A stretch of DNA of 64,000 bases, taken from assembly GCF_011759375.1 (NCBI RefSeq), contig NZ_JAARML010000002.1, positions 310,001-374,000 on the forward strand, written 5' to 3'. The notes under the pieces were generated by a model. The model did not search any database. It was given only the letters and a program-made list of their open reading frames with translations, and had not been told where the DNA came from. A program made the position numbers and the translations under genes. Source of the DNA: Paraflavitalea devenefica. GTDB taxonomy: Bacteria > Bacteroidota > Bacteroidia > Chitinophagales > Chitinophagaceae. Below are positions 8,901-17,004 of the stretch, piece after piece (within the stretch, counting starts at the first letter, position 1; the number at the start of each line of letters is the position of its first letter).

Positions 8901-9274
8901 ATTGATAAGCTATCAATCAACTTCGATAACAAAGATATATCCACATTGAAATGTTAACAAGAGCAGAAACTCTCGATTTAATTTATTCGGTATTTACTGC
9001 AATATTCGTAAGTACTTCAGGGTAGTTGTAGTAGGATAACGTAGTAGGTATGGTAATACTACGAGATTGCCCCTGGGAAAGGGCTATTTCATTGATCAGC
9101 ATCAAAAGTATGGTACGTGAATTTACCAGTTATTCACATATCAACAGCTATATTAAAATAATTTAATCTGATTGGCCGGTCTTTATGCTACCCCGGCTTT
9201 TGCCTCCATTAAACGGGCGGGAAAGCGCATTGATCGAATAAAGTTCAGGATCAGCTTTTCAGGTTGCATCTTTG

Positions 9275-9421
9275 TATCAGCTTATTGAGAAGCCCTTTTT
9301 AATCCCTACACCCGCTCTCAATACAACAGGGGAAGAACCGAAATTATCTGCCCCTTGTCTCTGATTAAAAGATTTTCTAAAGAAGGAAAGGCTGGTTGTC
9401 TAACCGGCCTTTTTATTTTTT
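9275..9421 (+). ncRNA. Candidate small RNA ending in an intrinsic terminator
   Basis: A strong Rho-independent terminator at 9390-9421 has no gene upstream of it on the plus strand for nearly 1 kb, so it probably ends a non-coding transcript. A second hairpin precedes it: ACAGGGG (9326-9332) with CCCCTTGT (9351-9358). A weak -7-like box, CATCTTTG, lies at 9267-9274. The 5' end is therefore a guess. No known RNA family was recognised. Confidence 0.3.
9390..9421 (+). terminator. Intrinsic terminator
   Basis: GGCTGGTT (9390-9397) pairs with AACCGGCC (9402-9409) across a 4-nt loop, with one G-U pair, and is followed by TTTTTATTTTTT. Its core closely matches the terminator at 14533-14557. Confidence 0.85.
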
Positions 9422-9491
9422 GTAAGAAGTCCAATTAACAAAAGTCTGCAAGTCAGTAAGCTCGTGGAGTTAAAAACTTTCGAAGCAAACG

Positions 9492-9519
9492 TACTCACCA
9501 CTGACCACTCACTATTAAT
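9492..9519. repeat. Four degenerate 7-bp units reaching a stop codon
   Basis: TACTCAC, CACTGAC, then CACTCAC, TATTAAT run from 9492 to 9519. The last unit contains the stop codon (9515-9517, minus strand) of the cystathionine beta-synthase gene. The units resemble those at 5040-5067. Confidence 0.65.
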
Positions 9520-10876
9520 TGCCCAGCGCCTGGATCACGTCATACTTGGTAACGATGTGGAAATTGCCGGCTTCATCCTTGCTTAATACCGCGCCATTGT
9601 CTTTATTGATCAGGGTGCGCAGTTTTTCGATGGGAGTGTTGAACTCCACTACCGGGAAAGCAGGTTCCATCACACTTTCTACAGAAGCATTTTTAATATC
9701 GGGATTGGAGAATACTTTCTGGAAAAGGCCGCTTTCACTGATCGCACCAATAAGGCCATTGCCATTAACAACAGGTATGTGCTCAATATCGTGTTTCTTC
9801 ATCAGCTCTACTGCATCGGCCACCGTATGTTTGGGTTCAATAGTCACCAGCTTTTGTTTGGCCGGCCGGCCGTTCACAATATCCCTGAACGTTTTTACAT
9901 CCAGGAAGCCCCTTTCCATCATCCACTGGTCATTATAGATCTTTCCTACATAGCGGCTGCCATGATCATGGAAAATACATACTACGAGATCATCCTTTTT
10001 GAGGCGGTCTTTTAACTGTATCAATCCCTGCAGGCAACTGCCGGCGCTATAGCCGCAGAACAGGCCTTCTTCTTTGGCAATGCGGCGGGCCATCACAGCG
10101 CCGTCTTTATCGGTCACCTGTTCAAAATGATCAATCACGCTCATATCATAATTCTCCGGCACAAAATCTTCCCCGAAGCCTTCGGATACATACGGGTGTA
10201 CCTCTTTCATATCTACCTCACCGGTGCGGAAATACTTGGTAAGCAGGGAGCCATAAACATCAATGGCCCAGATCTGGATGTTGGGATTCTTTTCTTTCAG
10301 GTACATAGCTGTACCAGTTACGGTGCCGCCTGTTCCGGCTGTACATACCAGGTGGGTGATCTTACCGTCTGTTTGTTCCCATAACTCAGGCCCCGTGGTT
10401 TCATAATGCGCCAGCCTGTTGGCCAGGTTATCATACTGGTTGCAAAGGAAGGAATTGGGGATCTCTTTGGCCAGCCTGCGGGCTACAGAGTAATAAGAGC
10501 GCGGATCATCGGGCTCCACATTGGTAGGACATACAATTACCTCAGCGCCTACGGCTTTCAGGATGTCCATCTTTTCCTTCGATTGCTTATCGGTAGTAGT
10601 GAAAATACATTTATAGCCTTTTACACAGGCGGCCAGGGCCAGCCCCATGCCGGTATTACCGCTGGTACATTCAATAATTGTGCTGCCAGGCTTCAACTTG
10701 CCTTCCTGCTCGGCTACTTCTACCATCTTCAGGGCCATGCGGTCCTTAATGGAATTGCCAGGGTTGAAATAATCCACTTTGGCCAATACCGTGCAGGGAA
10801 AATCCTTCGTGATCTTGTTCAGCTTGATCAATGGCGTGTTACCAATCGTTTCCAGTATGTTATGCTTAATATCCAT
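9515..10876 (-). CDS. Cystathionine beta-synthase with C-terminal CBS domain pair
   Basis: The 453-residue protein has a fold-type II PLP core (about 1-325) and two CBS repeats (about 335-453). SIK44DR carries the PLP lysine, TSGNTG is the substrate/cofactor loop, and GTGGT holds the phosphate-binding glycines. The enzyme condenses homocysteine with serine (or cysteine) to cystathionine, in reverse transsulfuration. The CBS pair is the regulatory module found in eukaryotic CBS, though there is no N-terminal haem segment. An O-acetylserine-using homologue cannot be excluded. I prefer the ATG at 10876 because homology starts there; an upstream ATG at 10897 adds 7 residues. Confidence 0.88.
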   Translation of the reverse strand: MDIKHNILETIGNTPLIKLNKITKDFPCTVLAKVDYFNPGNSIKDRMALKMVEVAEQEGKLKPGSTIIECTSGNTGMGLALAACVKGYKCIFTTTDKQSKEKMDILKAVGAEVIVCPTNVEPDDPRSYYSVARRLAKEIPNSFLCNQYDNLANRLAHYETTGPELWEQTDGKITHLVCTAGTGGTVTGTAMYLKEKNPNIQIWAIDVYGSLLTKYFRTGEVDMKEVHPYVSEGFGEDFVPENYDMSVIDHFEQVTDKDGAVMARRIAKEEGLFCGYSAGSCLQGLIQLKDRLKKDDLVVCIFHDHGSRYVGKIYNDQWMMERGFLDVKTFRDIVNGRPAKQKLVTIEPKHTVADAVELMKKHDIEHIPVVNGNGLIGAISESGLFQKVFSNPDIKNASVESVMEPAFPVVEFNTPIEKLRTLINKDNGAVLSKDEAGNFHIVTKYDVIQALGN

Positions 10877-11393
10877 TATCCTGTGTTTGTGAGGCAAAGG
10901 TAAGAAATAGGGGGTTACCGGTAGACATTACCCGGGGCAGGGGGAACAAGGCTACAGCGCTGAAAAACAGGGGCTAACCATTCATAAACCTTTTGCAAAC
11001 CTTTTTTCATCCATGTGTGAACCATGTGTCAAACATGTACGCTTCATTGGAGAACACCCCCATTTGACACATGGTTCACACAAGGATGGTACAAGGATTA
11101 GGCGAGGATGGTAGGAGCCTACTGAGAGTGGAGTGCTCTAAATATGGTCAGGGATACCCTGAAAAGCGCACTGGAGTGCTCTAATACTGTACATCTTCAT
11201 AGTGTACCAGTGCAAGGTTCAGGCCATACCCTGAGCATTCCGCACCCATCAACTGCCCTTTCCTTCCCCTTTTGAGACGGTTTTTCAATAGCCCGGGCGC
11301 AGCATAAAAGCGAAGTATAAAGGATCGTTAAAAGGGACCGCATGGCTGGAAAGTAATAAATTTGCCTATATTTTCACGCGTAAATCAAGGGTA
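10877..11393. other. Intergenic region with 11-bp arrays
   Basis: There is no gene in this 517-bp gap between divergent genes. It is dominated by an inverted pair of 11-bp arrays (10980-11118). Downstream is a direct repeat of GGAGTGCTCTAA (about 11132 and 11173). The segment nearest 11394 is AT-rich and presumably holds the hydrolase promoter, but no clear -33/-7 pair was found. Confidence 0.5.
10980..11118. repeat. Inverted pair of 11-bp tandem arrays with 26-bp hairpin arms
   Basis: Six 11-bp units, most ending in ACC or TCC, run from 10980 to 11045 (for example ATTCATAAACC, TTTTGCAAACC). Five units, most ending in GG, run from 11064 to 11118 (for example TTCACACAAGG). The inner units are complementary: 11008-11033 and 11063-11088 match at 25 of 26 positions and would form a long hairpin. 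Confidence 0.75.
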
Positions 11394-12038
11394 TTGAAAG
11401 CATATTTTGTCAGTGGAATGGCGGCCGATGAGCGGGTATTCAAATATGTCCGTTTACCCGAAGGGTATGAAATAGTACACCTCACCTGGATCACTCCTCA
11501 GAAAGACGAGTCATTACCATCATATGCTTTACGCATGGCGGAAAGAATTGACACCAGTCAGCCTTTTATACTGGTAGGCTTGTCATTTGGCGGCATGCTG
11601 GTAACAGAAATTGCCAAACGGTTCCCGCCTGTTAAAACCATCCTTATAGCTAGTATCCCTTTGTCTACCCACCTGCCGGGCTATTTCCGGGTAGCAGCTA
11701 TCCTGCGCCTGCATAAAGTAATACCCATCGGACTGGTCAAAACGGCGGCCCGGTTAAAACGCTTTATTACCAATGAGAAGTCGGAAGATAAAAAACTGTT
11801 GTGGGAGATCATCAGGAGTAGTGATCCCGCTTTCATCCGTTGGTCTATGGAAGCCATTCTGAAATGGAAGAATGAAGAAATGCCGCAGCCGGTATTGCAC
11901 ATTCATGGTACACGGGATGAGATACTGCCTGCACGATACACAAAACCTACCCATATTATCCCGAAAGCCGGTCACCTGATAGTGATGACGAGCCCGGATG
12001 AAGTAAACACGATCCTGTACAATGCATTGGCTGTATAA
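11394..12038 (+). CDS. Alpha/beta hydrolase, TTG start
   Basis: The 214-residue protein carries a complete hydrolase triad: nucleophile S64 in GLSFGG, D175 in HGTRDEILP and H194 in KAGHL. The size and short lid (about 95-135) fit small esterase- or thioesterase-like alpha/beta hydrolases; the substrate is unknown. The start is TTG at 11394, which gives MKAYFVSGMAADERVF, a typical N-terminus for the group. No in-frame ATG gives a better start. It is monocistronic, with 142 bp before tex. Confidence 0.8.
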   Translation: MKAYFVSGMAADERVFKYVRLPEGYEIVHLTWITPQKDESLPSYALRMAERIDTSQPFILVGLSFGGMLVTEIAKRFPPVKTILIASIPLSTHLPGYFRVAAILRLHKVIPIGLVKTAARLKRFITNEKSEDKKLLWEIIRSSDPAFIRWSMEAILKWKNEEMPQPVLHIHGTRDEILPARYTKPTHIIPKAGHLIVMTSPDEVNTILYNALAV

Positions 12039-12108
12039 GGGTTAAAAATCATATTTAGATCGGTAATTACTGTTGATAAAACAAAGTTTTTTCTTTCATT
12101 CCTTCTCT

Positions 12109-12116
12109 TACATTTG
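12109..12116 (+). promoter_or_regulatory. -7 box upstream of tex
   Basis: TACATTTG matches the Bacteroidota -7 consensus TAnnTTTG, 64 bp before the tex start. No good -33 TTTG was found at the expected spacing. Confidence 0.4.
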
Positions 12117-12180
12117 CTCCCCCGAATCCGAAGCAGTTGAAGACGGAATGAGGGGCATCAAATTAATATAGTATCAGACC

Positions 12181-14463
12181 ATGGAAATAAAGTACACACA
12201 AAAGATCGCCGAGAAATTAAGTCTTACACTGAAACAGGTTACCAGTGTCCACGATCTGCAGGCGGAAGGCGCTACCATTCCCTTTATGGCGCGTTACCGC
12301 AAAGAAGCTACCAATAACCTCGATGAGGTGGCCATTGGTAATGTGGTGGAACAAATCAATTACTTCAATGAGCTGGACAAGCGCAAGGAAACCGTGATCA
12401 AGACCATTGAGGGATTGGGCAAGCTGACGCCGGAATTGAAAGACCGTATTGAGAATTGCTATGATGCTACAGAATTAGAAGATATCTACCTGCCTTATAA
12501 ACCCAAGCGGAAGACCAGGGCCACCCAGGCCATTGAAAAAGGATTGGAGCCGCTGGCCAAAACGTTGTTTGAGCAAGGCGCTGAAGATCCCGCCACGGAA
12601 GCCGCCAAATTCATTACCGACCAGGTAAAAGATACCAAAGAGGCCCTGCAGGGCGCCCGTGATATCATTGCAGAATGGGTATCGGAGCATGAGCAGGCCA
12701 GGAATAAAGTGCGCCAGTTATTTACCGAAACAGCCGTATTCTCTTCCAAAGTGCTCACCAGTAAAAAAGAAGAAGAGGAAGCACAGAAATACCGCGATTA
12801 CTTTGAATTCAACGAGCCGCTGTCACAAAGCCCTTCCCACCGTATCCTGGCCATTCGCCGGGGCGAAAAAGAAGGATACCTGGTGATGGATATCAATATT
12901 GATAAGCAGACGGCGGTAGATGAGCTGGAAAGGATCTTTGTCAAAGCATCCAACCCCAACAGCACAGAAGTAAAGAAAGCGATAGAAGATAGTTTTGAAC
13001 GCCTGCTGAAATCATCCATCGAAAATGAGTTCCGTCTGGTTAGTAAGAACAAGGCCGATGAAGAGGCCATTCATGTATTTACAGAAAACCTTCGCCAATT
13101 GTTATTGGCTTCTCCGCTGGGATCTAAAAAAGTACTGGCCCTTGATCCGGGCTTCCGTACAGGTTGTAAAACAGTATGCCTCGATGCACAGGGCAATTTG
13201 GTGTACAATGGTGTTATCTACCCGCATCCGCCGCAGAATGAATGGTCGAAGAGTGAGGCCGAAGTTAAGTTCCTGGTGGAGAAATATGGTATTGAGGCCA
13301 TTGGTGTAGGAAATGGTACTGCCGGCCGGGAAACAGAACAACTGGTAAGGGGTATTGATTTTGGCCGGCCGGTGAGTGTATTCCAGGTCAATGAAAGCGG
13401 CGCCTCTATCTATTCTGCTTCAGAAGTGGCGCGGGAAGAATTCCCCGACCAGGATGTTACTGTGCGTGGCGCGGTGAGCATTGGCAGAAGGCTGCTGGAC
13501 CCGCTGAGTGAGCTGGTAAAGATCGATCCGAAATCCATCGGGGTAGGACAGTACCAGCACGATGTGAACCAGACCAAATTGAAAGATGCATTGGACAGGG
13601 TAGTGGAGAGCGCCGTGAACTATGTAGGAGTGGATGTGAATACAGCTTCTAAGCATTTGCTATTGTACGTATCCGGCCTTAACAATACACTGGCTAAAAA
13701 CATTGTAGAATACCGGGCCAAGAATGGCGCTTTCAAAAGCAGGGACGAATTAAAGAAAGTGCCTTTGATGGGGCCTAAAACCTTTGAACAATGCGCGGGC
13801 TTCCTGCGTATTTCCGGGGCTCCCAATCCGCTGGATAACTCTTCCGTTCACCCCGAAAGCTATTTCGTGGTAGAGCAGATGGCCAAGGACCTCCAGGCTT
13901 CTTTGGAAGACCTGATCAAACAGGCCGAACTGCGCAAGAAGATCAATAAGAAACAATACATCAGCGAAACCATTGGGGAGTTCACTATTACGGATATCCT
14001 GAAAGAGCTGGAAAAGCCGGGTCGCGACCCACGGGCCCCGATCGAGGAATTCCGTTTTGATGATACCATTAAGTCTATTGAAGATGTGAAGCCGGGCATG
14101 ACAGTGCCGGGTATTGTGACCAACATTACCAACTTTGGTGTGTTTGTTGACATTGGTGTAAAACAGGATGGACTGGTGCATATTTCCCAGCTCAGCAACA
14201 CCTTCGTTTCCGATCCCAACCAGGTGGTGAAGTTGAACCAAAAAGTAACGGTGACTGTTACGGAGGTGGATGTGAACAGGAAGCGGATCGCCTTAACCAT
14301 GAAGGATCAGAGCAGGCAGGGAGGCAACCAATCACGCCAGCAGTCAGGAACAGGCGGTGGCAACAGGCCTTCCGGCGGCAACAAGCCCCAGCCTAAGAAG
14401 CAGGAGCCGCTCAATCCCTTCCAGGCCAAGCTCATGGAATTGAAGAAAAAGTTTAATGATTAA
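12181..14463 (+). CDS. tex: Tex-family RNA-binding transcription accessory protein
   Basis: At 760 residues this has the full Tex length and order: helical N-terminal region (about 1-190), a YqgF/RNase H-like domain (about 323-450, opening VLALDPGFRTGCKT), a helix-hairpin-helix domain (about 480-560, KVPLMGPKTFEQCAGF), and an S1 RNA-binding domain (about 640-710, GIVTNITNFGVFVDIGVKQDGLVH). A Gln/Gly/Arg-rich tail follows. Tex binds nucleic acid and RNA polymerase and supports transcription and stress survival. The disordered tail is longer than in E. coli YhgF. Confidence 0.96.
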   Translation: MEIKYTQKIAEKLSLTLKQVTSVHDLQAEGATIPFMARYRKEATNNLDEVAIGNVVEQINYFNELDKRKETVIKTIEGLGKLTPELKDRIENCYDATELEDIYLPYKPKRKTRATQAIEKGLEPLAKTLFEQGAEDPATEAAKFITDQVKDTKEALQGARDIIAEWVSEHEQARNKVRQLFTETAVFSSKVLTSKKEEEEAQKYRDYFEFNEPLSQSPSHRILAIRRGEKEGYLVMDINIDKQTAVDELERIFVKASNPNSTEVKKAIEDSFERLLKSSIENEFRLVSKNKADEEAIHVFTENLRQLLLASPLGSKKVLALDPGFRTGCKTVCLDAQGNLVYNGVIYPHPPQNEWSKSEAEVKFLVEKYGIEAIGVGNGTAGRETEQLVRGIDFGRPVSVFQVNESGASIYSASEVAREEFPDQDVTVRGAVSIGRRLLDPLSELVKIDPKSIGVGQYQHDVNQTKLKDALDRVVESAVNYVGVDVNTASKHLLLYVSGLNNTLAKNIVEYRAKNGAFKSRDELKKVPLMGPKTFEQCAGFLRISGAPNPLDNSSVHPESYFVVEQMAKDLQASLEDLIKQAELRKKINKKQYISETIGEFTITDILKELEKPGRDPRAPIEEFRFDDTIKSIEDVKPGMTVPGIVTNITNFGVFVDIGVKQDGLVHISQLSNTFVSDPNQVVKLNQKVTVTVTEVDVNRKRIALTMKDQSRQGGNQSRQQSGTGGGNRPSGGNKPQPKKQEPLNPFQAKLMELKKKFND

Positions 14464-14471
14464 GTAATTAA

Positions 14472-14531
14472 CTATACAATGAGGTGACACCTTTCACCTG
14501 CGACGAAAAGGAAAGGTCTCACCTCGTATAG
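14472..14531 (+). other. Long imperfect hairpin downstream of tex
   Basis: CTATAC (14472-14477), GAGGTGA (14481-14487) and ACCTTT (14489-14494) pair in order with AAAGGT (14512-14517), TCACCTC (14519-14525) and GTATAG (14526-14531), leaving an AAT bulge and one C-C mismatch. The stem lies immediately before a separate terminator hairpin, so the tex 3' end would carry two stacked stem-loops. Confidence 0.65.
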
Positions 14532-14532
14532 A

Positions 14533-14557
14533 AGCCGGTTGTTTAACCGGCTTTTTT
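14533..14557 (+). terminator. Intrinsic terminator of tex
   Basis: AGCCGGTT (14533-14540) pairs with AACCGGCT (14545-14552) across a GTTT loop, followed by a T-tract. Confidence 0.88.
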
Positions 14558-14609
14558 ATTGTCGTATATGCGTTGATGATTGTATTGTGTTTTATTTGAT
14601 TAAAAATAG

Positions 14610-14637
14610 CGTTAACAAATATTCGCTATTATTTTTG
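14610..14637 (+). promoter_or_regulatory. Putative promoter of the first Cys-rich paralogue
   Basis: CGTTAACA (14610-14617), 12 nt, then TATTTTTG (14630-14637), which fits the TAnnTTTG -7 consensus. The same CGTTAACA with the same 12-nt gap precedes a -7-like box at the second paralogue, which is why I believe it. Confidence 0.5.
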
Positions 14638-14733
14638 AAGGCGTTCTGAATAAAGTTTAAATTTAGATAACCTCTATATAGGGCATCTGCATGGATCGGT
14701 CCTGCCTTTATGTTAACCATTAAAAATTTTATC

Positions 14734-15090
14734 ATGAAAAACAGGATTTTTCTGATCGCTATGCTATTATCTGTATTGCCTTTCCTGCTATCAGGTAGTT
14801 CATTCAAGGAAGCCAAGAAATCAGATTTTATATTTTATTGTGGTGTTATCAGTGCTGGTTGCCCACCTGGTCCGGGGGGTATCGGTGGTCAGGTGTATAT
14901 TGTGCTCTTGAGTGATGGTGTCGATGCCTGGATACATGATCTTACTGTGGATGGGATGTCTATTGGTTACATGCCTTATTCTGTTGTAGATCTTGGAGGT
15001 GGTCAATTTTCTATAAACATCGATTACTACTGCCCCTCGGGTGGGATGTGGCATTACAATGGCGGGGCGTTTACGGCGCCGTGTCCATAG
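14734..15090 (+). CDS. Small secreted four-cysteine protein, paralogue 1
   Basis: I start at ATG 14734, not 14710, because the next gene has the same leader and start. The 118-residue product has a signal peptide (MKNRIFLIAMLLSVLPFLLS) and a mature part with four cysteines: C36, C43, C100 and C117. Cys36 and Cys43 lie in YCGxISAGCP, and the end is YNGGAFTxPCP. The Cys pattern, the Gly-rich C-terminus and the length are shared with the next gene. No known family was recognised. Disulfide-stabilised secreted or surface protein is my inference. Confidence 0.6.
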   Translation: MKNRIFLIAMLLSVLPFLLSGSSFKEAKKSDFIFYCGVISAGCPPGPGGIGGQVYIVLLSDGVDAWIHDLTVDGMSIGYMPYSVVDLGGGQFSINIDYYCPSGGMWHYNGGAFTAPCP

Positions 15091-15108
15091 CTGCTGAATT
15101 TATTGTTT

Positions 15109-15141
15109 AAGGGTGACATCTTCAAAGGTGTCACCCTTTTT
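15109..15141 (+). terminator. Intrinsic terminator after paralogue 1
   Basis: AAGGGTGACA (15109-15118) pairs exactly with TGTCACCCTT (15129-15138), followed by a short T-run. The two paralogues therefore have separate transcripts. Confidence 0.85.
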
Positions 15142-15171
15142 GTATGGTAATCGTTGTTAAATACTGGTGAA

Positions 15172-15203
15172 TTGTCGTTAACAGATAAAGAGCCGTATTC
15201 TTT
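15172..15203 (+). promoter_or_regulatory. Putative promoter of the second Cys-rich paralogue
   Basis: A TTG at 15172-15174 is 21 nt before TATTCTTT (15196-15203). CGTTAACA (15176-15183) lies 12 nt before that box, exactly as upstream of the first paralogue. Confidence 0.45.
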
Positions 15204-15302
15204 CGTAAGAAAAAGGTTATGGGTATTTTTAGTAACGTATATATACAGATGATTTTGCGCGGATCGGTCCTGCCTATTTGTTAAACCATTAAAAATTTTA
15301 TC

Positions 15303-15659
15303 ATGAAAACAAGGATTTTTCTGATCGCTATTCTATTGTCTGTAATGCCTTTTCTTCAATCTGCCAAAGCACCTGAAAAACTATCCATCGCTAAAAAAAT
15401 GGCCTGGGTAGATTATTGTGGTTATATCAGTGCGGGCTGCCCTGGTGGTTCCATCGAAGTGAGAATTGCCAGTGATGGCACTACAGCGTACTTATTGGCG
15501 GTTACGGTGGGTGGTTCACCCATTCAATACCACCTAAACTCTATTTCTGTTGTTGCCGGATCTTCCAATGTATTTTCTTTGAACCTGGACTATAAATGCA
15601 CCGTCACAGGATCATGGGTCAACTACATAGGCGGCGCTTATACGATGGTTTGCCCATAA
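15303..15659 (+). CDS. Small secreted four-cysteine protein, paralogue 2
   Basis: This is also 118 residues and clearly duplicated from the preceding gene. The signal peptide is nearly identical (MKTRIFLIAILLSVMPFLQS), cysteines fall at C39, C46, C99 and C117, and the blocks YCGYISAGCP and YIGGAYTMVCP are conserved while the middle has diverged strongly. The DNA from about 42 bp upstream of the start through the signal peptide is more similar than the mature region, including an identical GGATCGGTCCTGCCT (14693, 15261). The function is unknown; fast-diverging mature parts behind conserved leaders suggest a surface or antagonism role, which is speculative. Confidence 0.6.
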   Translation: MKTRIFLIAILLSVMPFLQSAKAPEKLSIAKKMAWVDYCGYISAGCPGGSIEVRIASDGTTAYLLAVTVGGSPIQYHLNSISVVAGSSNVFSLNLDYKCTVTGSWVNYIGGAYTMVCP

Positions 15660-15682
15660 ACACTTTTAACTGATCTAAAAAA

Positions 15683-15706
15683 GCCCTTCCGGGGAACCGG
15701 AAGGGC
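15683..15706 (-). terminator. Strong GC hairpin, terminator in minus direction
   Basis: GCCCTTCCGG and CCGGAAGGGC are exact complements around GGAA. Six As precede it on the plus strand, so on the minus strand it is followed by a T-run. It could end the anti-sigma transcript and, less well, the plus-strand paralogue. Confidence 0.7.
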
Positions 15707-15739
15707 ATACCGGAACATAGTGATAACAGATCACCATGT

Positions 15740-15779
15740 AAAAGGGTAAGTTTTTCTTATAAAGGAAGCTTACCCTTTT
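15740..15779. terminator. A/T-flanked hairpin, possibly bidirectional terminator
   Basis: AAAAGGGTAAG (15740-15750) pairs exactly with CTTACCCTTTT (15769-15779). It lies between converging transcription units and has T-rich flanks in both directions. Confidence 0.55.
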
Positions 15780-15840
15780 GCATATAAAATGTATTGAATA
15801 GTCTGATGCGGGAATTAATCAGGGATCTTACAGCGCGGAG

Positions 15841-15875
15841 CAACCCCAAACCCGAAACTCCAAACCCGAAACCTT
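15841..15875. repeat. Five degenerate 7-bp units reaching a stop codon
   Basis: CAACCCC, AAACCCG, then AAACTCC, AAACCCG and AAACCTT run without gaps. The last unit reaches the stop codon (15875-15877) of the minus-strand anti-sigma gene. The unit is similar to that of the arrays near 21256. Confidence 0.75.
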
Positions 15876-16405
15876 TAATGTTTTTCCTGTAATTGTTTTT
15901 TCTTCTTACCGAGGTACATATCCAGTAATACCAGCCCCAATACTGCATTGATCATAACAAAAATGCTCGTGTAAGTATTGTTGAAGAATTTACTAAAATC
16001 AACCTTGTTGATATCCGAAGGGTTAACATTGAACGGCAGGGTAGTGTTGCCACCTCCACTCGACCAGTTGACCTGCCCCAAACCATAAATCAGAAAGCCG
16101 GCAATGGTAAGCAGGAAAAAAGCAAAGATGCCCCGGATAATGCGTTTATTAATATAAGACTGGGCAGCAGGCGCAATATGATACTTCGCAATATCTTCCA
16201 TTACATTTTGGGTAAAGCGCATGGAAGGTTCATCCAGTTCCAGGCTATTGCTCATGAGCTGGTGCACATCCAGCAGTTCGTGGTACTTATTCCGCCATTC
16301 TATATTGCTTTCGATCAACTGCTCAATGGCCGATTTCTCTTCGGGCAAAGCATGTCCATCAATATAGTCCCACAAACGCTCTTCTATGGATTGTTGCGTA
16401 TTCAT
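15875..16405 (-). CDS. Putative anti-sigma factor, two membrane helices
   Basis: The protein has about 176 residues from ATG 16405; a TTG at 16423 would overlap the sigma gene stop. It has an N-terminal acidic helical region beginning IEERLWDYIDGHALPEEKSAIEQLI, the form taken by anti-sigma N-termini that hold region 2/4 of an ECF sigma factor, then a helix near 90-110 and a second near 142-162, ending in a Lys-rich cytoplasmic tail. It is translationally adjacent to the ECF sigma gene, which supports the assignment. There is no CxxC zinc motif, so any signal sensing differs from ZAS proteins. The second helix is atypical for simple FecR/RseA proteins. Confidence 0.6.
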   Translation of the reverse strand: MNTQQSIEERLWDYIDGHALPEEKSAIEQLIESNIEWRNKYHELLDVHQLMSNSLELDEPSMRFTQNVMEDIAKYHIAPAAQSYINKRIIRGIFAFFLLTIAGFLIYGLGQVNWSSGGGNTTLPFNVNPSDINKVDFSKFFNNTYTSIFVMINAVLGLVLLDMYLGKKKKQLQEKH

Positions 16406-16419
16406 ACTGCTTCGTTTTA

Positions 16420-17004
16420 TCAATTCATAATATCTTTTACTTCCTGCACAAAATAAGTTTCCATCTTTTCCTTTAACCGTTGCCGCGCGCGGTGCAGGCG
16501 CACCTTCACGGTATTGGGCTCCAATCCCATGATCTGACCTATTTCTTCCAGGCTTTGTTCGCCCTGGTAAAAAAGGTTGATCAGCTTGGCATCATCAGGG
16601 CTCAGCAGGCGGATGGCTTTATTCACCATCTGTACCTTGGATTTCTGTTCTACCTGGTTGGCCTTGAAACCGGAGTCGGTACTTTCCACAGTTTCAAAAA
16701 CCTTCTCATTGTCCAGCGAATGTGTATCCAGTTTCTTCTTACGCAGGAAAGTGATGCAGGTGGTGGTCACAATGGTATAGAGCCAGGTACTGAACCGGGA
16801 TTCACCACGGAAATCGGCCAGGCTGCGATAGGCTTTAATAAATACATCCTGTGCTATTTCTTCGGCATCCTCCCGGCTGTTGGTGTAGCGTAGCGTAATG
16901 GTGAATACGAAATTCTGGTATCGTTTCACCAGGTCGGCATACAGTGATTGCTCACCACGCAGCACTCTGCTAATGATCTCATTATCATTCGTTCCGGTAT
17001 TCAT
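16420..17004 (-). CDS. ECF-family RNA polymerase sigma factor
   Basis: The product has 194 residues from ATG 17004; an upstream start at 17073 is in frame but adds an unconserved tail. Region 2 is visible as FVFTITLRYTNSREDAEEIAQDVF with RFSTWLYTI (the -10 melting helix), and region 4 as LSPDDAKLINLFYQGEQSLEEIG with a recognition helix GLEPNTVKVRLHRARQRLKE. It replaces the housekeeping sigma factor at a small regulon. The downstream putative anti-sigma gene is coupled to it. There is no FecR/TonB receptor pair beside it, so this is not the usual Bacteroidota surface-signalling arrangement. Confidence 0.92.
   Translation of the reverse strand: MNTGTNDNEIISRVLRGEQSLYADLVKRYQNFVFTITLRYTNSREDAEEIAQDVFIKAYRSLADFRGESRFSTWLYTIVTTTCITFLRKKKLDTHSLDNEKVFETVESTDSGFKANQVEQKSKVQMVNKAIRLLSPDDAKLINLFYQGEQSLEEIGQIMGLEPNTVKVRLHRARQRLKEKMETYFVQEVKDIMN

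Larger units (their letters stand above)
8423..9514. other. Gene-poor, repeat-rich intergenic region
   Basis: I see no convincing gene in these 1.1 kb. They hold a 10-bp perfect inverted repeat (8534-8571), a stretch of irregular TTGGA/GGAC repeats (about 8575-8900), a possible small RNA ending in a strong terminator (about 9275-9421), three degenerate 8-bp units beginning AAG (9442-9465) and a heptamer array reaching the next gene (9492-9519). The open frame at 8575-8811 encodes only the repeat translated. Confidence 0.6.
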
